A stretch of 13,093 bases of DNA from Clostridia bacterium (GTDB taxonomy: Bacteria; Bacillota; Clostridia; Oscillospirales; CAG-272), in assembly GCA_017624795.1 (NCBI GenBank), contig JAGAMJ010000111.1, positions 1 to 13,093 on the forward strand, in the 5' to 3' direction. The notes beneath the pieces are model-generated. The model saw only the letters and a program-made list of their open reading frames with translations, searched no databases and had not been told where the DNA came from. The position numbers and the translations under genes are program-made. Shown piece after piece: positions 7,345 through 12,020 of the stretch (position 1 is its first letter; the number at the start of each line of letters is the position of its first letter).

Positions 7345-8114
7345 TACAGGGCGGAAAAATCACCTTTGCCAAGCTCTGTCACGAGGAGCTGCTGCGGCAA
7401 AAGGAACGGGATAGCATCGGGCTGTATGCGGAGAAGCGACTGCACAGCGTGCTCAAACGCTGGATGTATGACGATTTTACTGCCCACGAGCAAAAAGTGC
7501 CGCAACGGGACGGAAAAACCAGCCGTTTCGTTGCGGATATCCTCACGCCGTCGGGTGAGATCATCGAGATCCAGACGGGCGAGCTCTTTCGGCTTGCCAA
7601 AAAGATCGCGTTCTATATGGAAAAGACCGATTTCAAGGTGACGCTGGTCCATCCGCTGACGGTACAGAAGTGGGTGAGCTGGATGGATCCCGAAACGGGC
7701 GAGGTCAGCGCAAGGCGACGCTCGCCTCGGCATGACAGTGTGCTTTCGGGCATCGCTTTGCTGAAATCACTCGCGCCCTTTCTTTGCGATCCGCGCTTTT
7801 CCGTGCTTTTTCCCTTGCTTGAGCTTGACGAATACCGCTTGCTCGACGGCGGCGGGACGAGCCGCAAGCTGCGCTCTCACCGCTTTGAGCTGATGCCGTT
7901 GTCCTTGATCGATGCCGTGCGACTGTCGACAAGGGCGGATTATCTGGCATATTTCCCAACGGAATTGCCCGATCGCTTTACGGCAAAGATCTTCCAAAAG
8001 TATACCCGTTTACGGGGATATGCGCTCTATGACGCGCTCGCCGTTTTTGAAGCACTGGGGGCTGTGAGGCGCGTGGGCAAAGAGGGAAGAAGCACGTTGT
8101 TTGAAAGGCAGTAA
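7341..8114 (+). CDS. Unrecognised protein; possible PD-(D/E)xK-like domain plus C-terminal winged helix
   Basis: I do not recognise a named family for this 257-residue protein. No membrane segment or signal peptide is visible. Residues ~24-100 follow the order of a restriction-endonuclease-like core: a helix with Glu31 (GLYAEKRLHSVLKRWM), then SRFVADILTPSGEIIEIQTG (61-80), which gives Asp66 and Glu76-x-Gln78 on two strands, then a helix rich in Lys and a further strand (KVTLVHPL). The usual last Lys of the ExK motif is Gln here, a change known in some branches of that fold. The end (~211-255) reads like a winged helix: FTAKIF, YALYDALAVFEALGAVRRVG, then GRSTLFER. Its ATG overlaps the stop of the exporter gene in ATGA, so translation is probably coupled. 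A DNA-related or regulatory role is inference; it could instead be a non-catalytic binding protein. Confidence 0.8.
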   Translation: MIQGGKITFAKLCHEELLRQKERDSIGLYAEKRLHSVLKRWMYDDFTAHEQKVPQRDGKTSRFVADILTPSGEIIEIQTGELFRLAKKIAFYMEKTDFKVTLVHPLTVQKWVSWMDPETGEVSARRRSPRHDSVLSGIALLKSLAPFLCDPRFSVLFPLLELDEYRLLDGGGTSRKLRSHRFELMPLSLIDAVRLSTRADYLAYFPTELPDRFTAKIFQKYTRLRGYALYDALAVFEALGAVRRVGKEGRSTLFERQ

Positions 8115-8126
8115 CCGATAAAAAGG

Positions 8127-8169
8127 AAGCCGCACCGTTTCAAAAATCACGAAACGGTGCGGCTTTTTT
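8127..8169. terminator. Strong two-way intrinsic terminator (exporter operon and spoVT)
   Basis: A perfect 13-base stem, GCCGCACCGTTTC (8129-8141) with GAAACGGTGCGGC (8151-8163), plus two AA/TT pairs, closes a 9-base loop and is followed by six T. On the minus strand the stem is followed by TTCCTTTTT, so it can also stop spoVT transcription, whose stop codon is at 8190-8192. Confidence 0.92.
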
Positions 8170-8189
8170 GCTGTTTTTAGGGGGATAAT

Positions 8190-8744
8190 TCAGCTTTCCA
8201 GCTGTCTGCCGAGAAACCCTGCTGCGGTCTGGATCAGCTTCGTTTCCACGTCAACGGCGGGAACTTTTTTGTCCTCCTTCTCGTTGCCGGAAAGCGAAAC
8301 CACACAGCCAACGATGTCACCCTCCGAAAGGATTGGCATCGCGCAGCGCACCGTGTGCGAGCTGCCGTCGGCGATCGCGGGAATGGTGTCCATTCCCTCG
8401 CGCCACACGTAAAGACTGCGGGATTCAATGATCTTTTCCAACTCATCGGAAAGCGCCTTGTCGGCGTATTCCTTGCGCGGCACGCCCGCGGTGGCGATCA
8501 CCGCGTCGCGGTCGCAGATGATGACGGAAAGCGCACAGGTTTTATAAAGTGTTTCGGCGTATTCGCCGGCGAAGATCGCCAGCTCGCCAATGGGGGAATA
8601 CTTTTTGAAAATGACTTCACCCTCGCGGTCGGTGTAAATTTCAAGCGGGTCGCCCTCGCGGATCCGCATCGTGCGGCGGATCTCCTTGGGGATCACGACA
8701 CGCCCCAGGTCATCTATTCTTCTAACGATTCCGGTTGCTTTCAT
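8190..8744 (-). CDS. spoVT: SpoVT, sporulation transcription factor (AbrB domain + GAF domain)
   Basis: SpoVT acts in the forespore, where it tunes sigma-G-dependent genes and is needed for proper spore coat and germination properties. This 184-residue protein has the full expected length. The N-terminal swapped-hairpin AbrB DNA-binding domain covers ~1-50; its opening MKATGIVRRIDDLGRVVIPK is nearly invariant in the family. The C-terminal ~55-182 is the GAF-like sensor domain, with LSVIICDRDAVIA and HTVRCAMPI segments. The start ATG at 8744 has AAGGAG (8751-8756) 6 bases upstream. It is a single gene, divergent from the trpB leader and convergent with the exporter operon. I could not identify a convincing sigma-G promoter by eye. 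Confidence 0.95.
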   Translation of the reverse strand: MKATGIVRRIDDLGRVVIPKEIRRTMRIREGDPLEIYTDREGEVIFKKYSPIGELAIFAGEYAETLYKTCALSVIICDRDAVIATAGVPRKEYADKALSDELEKIIESRSLYVWREGMDTIPAIADGSSHTVRCAMPILSEGDIVGCVVSLSGNEKEDKKVPAVDVETKLIQTAAGFLGRQLES

Positions 8745-8788
8745 AATGAACTCCTTGTTTCACACATTTCTTGGGTGCTGACAAGGAT

Positions 8789-8829
8789 ATTGTTTGTAGC
8801 GATGGCGAAAAATATCCATAACAAACAAT
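8789..8829. repeat. Inverted repeat ATTGTTTGT...ACAAACAAT in the spoVT/trpB gap
   Basis: Exact 9-base arms at 8789-8797 and 8821-8829 are separated by 23 bases. A second, interleaved pair, GGATAT (8785-8790) and ATATCC (8812-8817), overlaps the first, so both cannot form at once. The element lies 45-85 bases upstream of the spoVT start and outside the predicted trpB transcript. It could be a regulator site for spoVT; no function can be assigned. Confidence 0.4.
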
Positions 8830-8891
8830 GGAAAAACAGAGAAAACTTTGGTTTTTGTCCCTGCGTCCGCGACAAAAAATTTCAAAAGCTA

Positions 8892-8920
8892 TTGACAAGA
8901 AAAGATGGGTGTGCTATACT
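8892..8920 (+). promoter_or_regulatory. Promoter of the T-box/trpB transcript
   Basis: Consensus TTGACA (8892-8897), exactly 17 bases, then TATACT (8915-8920), with TGC just before the -10 (extended -10). Transcription should begin near 8927, just before the first strand of T-box Stem I. Confidence 0.88.
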
Positions 8921-8926
8921 TTGCAT

Positions 8927-9205
8927 ATAAACCGTTGAGGCGGAGATAAAGCCCTTTAAGACCACACAGAGAGCCCGCGTTGCTGGAAGTCGGGTTGGAA
9001 ACTGAATGGCAAATGGACCGTTGAGGGTGCGGAACAAAGGCGGTGAGCCGAGTATTTCGCAACGTGTGACGTACGTTAACCGTCGGGGTATGTCAGTACC
9101 CGCAGAGTGCACGGCGAATGCCGTGAATCAAGGTGGCACCGCGATTTGATCGCCCTTGAAAAAGATAGAGGTCGTCTGTCTTTGTCAAGGGATTTTTGCT
9201 TTTTT
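8927..9205 (+). promoter_or_regulatory. Tryptophan T-box riboswitch (tRNA-Trp sensing leader)
   Basis: The leader of ~280 bases reads uncharged tRNA-Trp and decides between termination and reading into trpB. The conserved T-box sequence is at 9126-9143 (AATCAAGGTGGCACCGCG). In Stem I, CGG (8941-8943) can pair with CCG (9018-9020) and GCC (8951-8953) with GGC (9008-9010). This leaves a specifier loop with AAATGGA on its 3' side, so the specifier is UGG (9014-9016), the Trp codon, followed by the usual purine. Below it, TTGAGG on both strands fits the kink-turn. The AGAGAG...GGAAA region (8969-9001) is the distal Stem I part. Stem III is the hairpin CACGGC-GAAT-GCCGTG (9110-9125). The bulge UGGC (9134-9137) is complementary to GCCA, the 3' end of a tRNA with discriminator G73, as in bacterial tRNA-Trp. 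The antiterminator can form by CAAGG (9129-9133) with CCTTG (9154-9158). Confidence 0.95.
9153..9205 (+). terminator. Regulated terminator of the Trp T-box
   Basis: CCCTTGA (9153-9159) pairs with TCAAGGG (9185-9191). An inner 9-pair stem, AAAGATAGA with TCTGTCTTT, has a GGTCG loop and a single A/G mismatch between the two stems. T-rich sequence follows (9193-9205). Its left arm overlaps the antiterminator's right arm at 9154-9158, so the two structures exclude each other. Confidence 0.9.
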
Positions 9206-9216
9206 GGAGGTCAAAA

Positions 9217-9261
9217 ATGTACATTTTAGCAGCACGATGGCGTGAGTTTTGTTTCCTGTAA
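9217..9261 (+). CDS. Possible 14-codon leader peptide between T-box and trpB
   Basis: Directly after the T-run of the regulated terminator, GGAGG (9206-9210) stands 6 bases before an ATG. The frame encodes 14 residues (M-Y-I-L-A-A-R-W-R-E-F-C-F-L) and stops with TAA at 9259-9261, 42 bases before the trpB ATG. It has one Trp codon (9238-9240). The spacing and strength of the ribosome site match or exceed those of trpB itself, so ribosomes probably engage it. It might be a real leader peptide that adds a translational check on trpB, or it may be an accidental frame. I see no stem that clearly responds to its translation. Confidence 0.45.
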   Translation: MYILAARWREFCFL

Positions 9262-9303
9262 TCTTGCGATCAACCTATATTTTTATTTTGGAGGACGTTT
9301 ATT

Positions 9304-10527
9304 ATGAAGTACAACGGTATTGAATTTGATACATATTTTAACAATTATCCCGATAAAAACGGTTATTTCGGCAAGTACGGCGGCGTTTACGTGGACGACA
9401 AGCTGAAAGCTGCCATGGCGGAGATCACCGAGGCGTATTATTCGATCTGCCAATCCCGCAAGTTTATTGCCGAGCTGCGCCGTATCCGCAAGGAGTTTCA
9501 GGGCAGACCGACGCCCGTGACGCATTTGGAGCGCCTTTCCGACGCGCTTGGCGGCAAGGTCCAGCTTTACGCAAAGCGTGAGGACCTCAACCACTCCGGC
9601 GCGCACAAGCTCAATCACTGCATGGGCGAGGCGCTGCTTGCCAAGTACATGGGCAAGAAGAAGGTCATCGCCGAAACGGGTGCCGGTCAGCACGGCGTCG
9701 CGCTTGCGACCGCTGCCGCGTATTTCGGACTTGAATGTGACATTTATATGGGTAGCGTGGATATCAAAAAGCAGGCGCCCAACGTTGCCCGTATGAAGAT
9801 CCTTGGCGCTAACGTGGTCGAGGTCACGCACGGCTTGCAGACCTTGAAGGAAGCCGTTGACGCCGCCTTTGACGCATACAGCAAGGAATATAAGGATTCC
9901 ATTTATTGCATCGGCTCTGTGCTTGGTCCCCACCCGTTCCCCATGATGGTGCGCGATTTCCAGAGCGTCGTGGGCATTGAGGCAAGAGAGCAGTTTGTGG
10001 AAATGACAGGGCATCTTCCCAGCGCGATCGTGGCGTGTGTGGGCGGTGGCTCTAACGCGGCGGGGCTGTTTGCGGGATTTTTGAACGATCCCGTGGACAT
10101 TTACGGCGTCGAGCCCCTTGGCCGCGGTCCCAAGCTCGGCGACCATGCCGCCAGCTTGAAGTACGGCACCGAGGGCGTGATGCACGGCTTTAACAGCATT
10201 ATGCTCAAAGACGAGAACGGCGAGCCCGCGCCCGTATATTCGGTGGCAAGCGGCTTGGATTACCCCTCGTCCGGTCCTGAGCACGCATTCCTGCAAGAGA
10301 TCGGTCGCGTGAAATACGACGTGATCGACGATGAGGAAACCATTGACGCCTTCTTCAAGCTTGCCCGTATGGAGGGCATCATTCCCGCGATCGAAAGCTC
10401 GCACGCCGTGGCATTCGGTATGAAGCTGGCAAAGCAGATGGAGCACGGCTCTGTGCTGATCAATCTGTCGGGCAGAGGCGACAAGGATATGGACTACGTG
10501 ATCGAAAACTACGGTATTAGAGATTGA
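9304..10527 (+). CDS. trpB: Tryptophan synthase beta subunit (solitary TrpB)
   Basis: TrpB condenses indole with L-serine to give L-tryptophan, using PLP. The 407-residue protein has standard TrpB length and landmarks. These are the N-terminal FGKYGGVYV (22-30), the PLP-lysine loop HSGAHKLNH (97-105, Lys102), the catalytic glutamate in AETGAGQHG (Glu124), and GPHPFPMMVRDFQSVVGIEA (208-227). The PLP phosphate loop is CVGGGSNAAG (245-254), followed by LDYPSSGPEH (318-327) and LSGRGDKD (388-395). This is the TrpB1 architecture rather than TrpB2. After the PLP lysine it reads L-N-H, where T/I-N-Q/N is usual. GGAGG (9290-9294) precedes the ATG by 9 bases. No trpA, trpC, trpD, trpE or trpF is adjacent, and a terminator follows, so it is a single-gene unit under T-box control. 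It may salvage indole or pair with a TrpA encoded elsewhere. Confidence 0.95.
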   Translation: MKYNGIEFDTYFNNYPDKNGYFGKYGGVYVDDKLKAAMAEITEAYYSICQSRKFIAELRRIRKEFQGRPTPVTHLERLSDALGGKVQLYAKREDLNHSGAHKLNHCMGEALLAKYMGKKKVIAETGAGQHGVALATAAAYFGLECDIYMGSVDIKKQAPNVARMKILGANVVEVTHGLQTLKEAVDAAFDAYSKEYKDSIYCIGSVLGPHPFPMMVRDFQSVVGIEAREQFVEMTGHLPSAIVACVGGGSNAAGLFAGFLNDPVDIYGVEPLGRGPKLGDHAASLKYGTEGVMHGFNSIMLKDENGEPAPVYSVASGLDYPSSGPEHAFLQEIGRVKYDVIDDEETIDAFFKLARMEGIIPAIESSHAVAFGMKLAKQMEHGSVLINLSGRGDKDMDYVIENYGIRD

Positions 10528-10535
10528 TCTGACAC

Positions 10536-10583
10536 AAAGCGCATCGCGTATGCTGTCGTTTGACAGAGAACGATGCGCTTTTT
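10536..10583 (+). terminator. Intrinsic terminator of trpB
   Basis: Outer arms AAAGCGCATCG (10536-10546) and CGATGCGCTTT (10571-10581) pair perfectly. An inner hairpin CTGTC-GTTT-GACAG caps the structure, and the T-run continues to 10583. It lies 9 bases after the trpB stop. Confidence 0.88.
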
Positions 10584-10604
10584 GTTATGCGCATAAGCGT
10601 TCAC

Positions 10605-10633
10605 TTGACAAGTGGCGAACGGTATGGTACAAT
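10605..10633 (+). promoter_or_regulatory. Promoter of the DtxR/MntR-like gene
   Basis: Consensus TTGACA (10605-10610), a 17-base spacer, then TACAAT (10628-10633). The expected start is near 10640. A GTG codon at 10612 that would extend the reading frame lies inside this promoter, so it is not the translation start. Confidence 0.85.
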
Positions 10634-10635
10634 AC

Positions 10636-10648
10636 TATCAGTATGATA
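10636..10648. promoter_or_regulatory. Small palindrome at the transcript start, possible metalloregulator operator
   Basis: TATCA-GTA-TGATA is a perfect 5-3-5 inverted repeat just after the -10 and over the likely start point, where a repressor would block RNA polymerase. Autoregulation by the gene product is an inference. The site is shorter than the usual DtxR/MntR boxes and could be chance. Confidence 0.35.
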
Positions 10649-10662
10649 AAGGGGGGAGTGCC

Positions 10663-11031
10663 TTGTCGATCCATGAATCCGGCGAAAACTATTTGGAGCA
10701 GATCTATATGCTTTCGCGCCAAAAGGAAAAGGTGCGCGCGGTCGACCTGTGCACGGCGCTGGGCTTTTCCCGCCCTACTGTCAGCGTGATGCTGCGCGAG
10801 CTGCGTTCCGATGGCTTTGTGACCACTGCCGAGAACGGTGGGCTGATCCTGACGCAAAAGGGTGAGGACGTCGCAAAGCGTATGTACGAGCGCCATTGTA
10901 TTATTGCGGAGGTGCTGATGCGCCTGGGCGTTTCCCACGACGTTGCTTTGAACGATGCTTGTAAGATCGAGCATGATATCAGCGATGAAACTTTTTTCAA
11001 GATCCGCGATTATTTGGACGGCACGAAATAA
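10663..11031 (+). CDS. DtxR/MntR-family metal-dependent transcriptional regulator
   Basis: This is a 122-residue two-domain regulator: winged helix (~1-62) with recognition helix region FSRPTVSVMLRELRSDGFV (35-53), and the metal-binding/dimer domain (~63-122). There is no SH3-like third domain, as in MntR. By alignment with Bacillus MntR and DtxR, the likely metal ligands are Asn9 (MntR D8, DtxR M10), Glu12, His78, Cys100 (MntR E99, DtxR C102), Glu103 and His104. The Cys and the ACKIEHDIS motif resemble the iron-type DtxR site, while size and fold are MntR-like, so metal choice (Fe or Mn) is unclear. The start is TTG at 10663, 4 bases after GGGGGGAG; the ATG at 10672 is out of frame. The next gene encodes a flavin/rubredoxin redox protein, which would fit control linked to iron or oxygen stress. 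Confidence 0.88.
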   Translation: MSIHESGENYLEQIYMLSRQKEKVRAVDLCTALGFSRPTVSVMLRELRSDGFVTTAENGGLILTQKGEDVAKRMYERHCIIAEVLMRLGVSHDVALNDACKIEHDISDETFFKIRDYLDGTK

Positions 11032-11035
11032 AACT

Positions 11036-11067
11036 CAGACTCATATGCGATATCGCATATGAGTCTG
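11036..11067. repeat. Perfect 32-bp palindrome between the metalloregulator and hrb
   Basis: CAGACTCATATGCGAT (11036-11051) is followed at once by its exact reverse complement (11052-11067), with no spacer. It begins 4 bases after the stop codon of the regulator. In RNA it would fold into a long hairpin with a 4-base loop, but only three T follow, so termination would be weak. Alternatives are a two-fold symmetric protein-binding site or an mRNA end-protecting hairpin. Confidence 0.8.
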
Positions 11068-11155
11068 TTTCCCTACATAAAGGTTTTGCGCGGTGGCTGT
11101 TTGCAAAGCGAGGAAAAGGGCAAGACTTTCAAAAAGGATAACAGGAGGGACTTTT

Positions 11156-11860
11156 ATGAGCGGAAAAGAGAATATGCAAAACACGATTACCCCCGATACG
11201 GTGTTTAATTTCCAGACTTTTTCGGCAAAGGGGTATATCAAAGCAAACGAAGAAAAGGTCGATCCAAGGGCACTGTTCCGCATTGGCTATGGGCTATATC
11301 TGGTCAGTGCCAGAGAGGGCGATCGGGATAACGGCTTGATCGTCAATACGGTGACGCAGCTGACCAATACACCCAATCGCGTGGCAGTGACGATCAATCG
11401 CGCGGGCCTTACGCACGAGATGATCCTTCGCACGGGAAAGCTGAACGTCAACTGCCTTTCTGTGGACACCCCGTTCTCGATTTTTGAGCAGTTTGGTATG
11501 AAAAGTGGCAGAACGGTAGATAAATTTCGCGATTTTGACCTGTTGCGTACCGCCAACGGGCTTGCGCTGCTGCCAAACTACGTGAACGCTTTTTTGTCGC
11601 TTGAAGTCGAGCAGTACGTGGATCTCGGCACGCACGGTATGTTCATTTGCGCCGTAACCGACGCTCAGGTGATGGGCGATGCGCCCACGATGACCTATGA
11701 CGATTATTACACCAGAGTGAAGCCCAAGCCCGACAAGAAAAAGAAGGGCTTTGTATGTCGTGTTTGCGGCTATGTCTACGAGGGGGACGAGCTGCCAAAG
11801 GATTTCATTTGTCCGCTTTGCCTGCACGGTGCCGACGACTTTGAGCCGCTGGAAGGTTAA
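11156..11860 (+). CDS. hrb: Flavin reductase-like domain fused to rubredoxin (high-molecular-weight rubredoxin, Hrb-like)
   Basis: The 234-residue fusion has a flavin-reductase-like FMN-binding domain (~35-185; typical start ALFRIGYGLYLVSA at 39-52, then NRVAVTINRAGLTHEMI and LNVNCLSVDTPFSIFEQFG). A Lys/Pro linker (189-197) follows, then a rubredoxin domain (~198-231). Its iron ligands are Cys201, Cys204, Cys219 and Cys222 in CRVCGYVYEGDELPKDF-ICPLC. In Moorella this fusion (Hrb) passes electrons from NAD(P)H to the flavodiiron protein FprA, which removes oxygen or nitric oxide in anaerobes; a similar role is likely here but no FprA gene is in view. About 35 residues precede the flavin domain, somewhat more than usual. 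The ATG at 11156 is chosen for its GGAGGGA site 5-6 bases upstream. No clear own promoter was seen, so it may be read through from the metalloregulator gene. Confidence 0.9.
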   Translation: MSGKENMQNTITPDTVFNFQTFSAKGYIKANEEKVDPRALFRIGYGLYLVSAREGDRDNGLIVNTVTQLTNTPNRVAVTINRAGLTHEMILRTGKLNVNCLSVDTPFSIFEQFGMKSGRTVDKFRDFDLLRTANGLALLPNYVNAFLSLEVEQYVDLGTHGMFICAVTDAQVMGDAPTMTYDDYYTRVKPKPDKKKKGFVCRVCGYVYEGDELPKDFICPLCLHGADDFEPLEG

Positions 11861-11869
11861 AGTCTTTTT
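11837..11869 (+). terminator. Probable intrinsic terminator overlapping the end of hrb
   Basis: GACTTT (11837-11842) pairs with AAAGTC (11859-11864). An inner AGCC/GGTT stem (with one G-T pair) forms after a single bulged G, and five T follow (11865-11869). The stop codon (11858-11860) lies within the right arm, so the hairpin uses coding sequence. Confidence 0.6.
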
Positions 11870-11916
11870 ATTCATATTGTATATAATTATTTTAATGGTT
11901 TTGTGTAAAAAAACTA

Positions 11917-11945
11917 TTTACTTTTCAATGTTTATGTGATACAAT
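11917..11945 (+). promoter_or_regulatory. Putative promoter of the secreted-protein gene
   Basis: TTTACT (11917-11922), a 17-base spacer, then TACAAT (11940-11945), with TGA before the -10 (extended -10). The leader would be about 70 bases and contains a small hairpin AGCACG-GTCTG-CGTGCT (11976-11992) without a T-run, which might stabilise the mRNA. Confidence 0.65.
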
Positions 11946-12020
11946 ATTTGTGTAGCTCTGTTGAGTCTATGTGAAAGCACGGTCTGCGTGCTAATCTAAT
12001 TGCTTATGGAGGGTTGATTC

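Noticed and set aside
8745..8900. Sigma-G promoter for spoVT
   Set aside because: Sigma-G control is expected from Bacillus, but no pair of -35 and -10 elements with correct spacing was convincing by eye. The same holds upstream of spoIVB.
8931..9026. Ten-base direct repeat ACCGTTGAGG (8931-8940 and 9017-9026) as a mobile or regulatory repeat
   Set aside because: Both copies lie on opposite strands of T-box Stem I, where CCG/CGG pairing around TTGAGG internal-loop strands explains them as part of the kink-turn region.
9283..10446. Long minus-strand open frame opposite trpB (387 codons)
   Set aside because: It mirrors the codon pattern of a clear trpB on the plus strand, its product is rich in His and Arg with no family likeness, and there is no ribosome site at its start.
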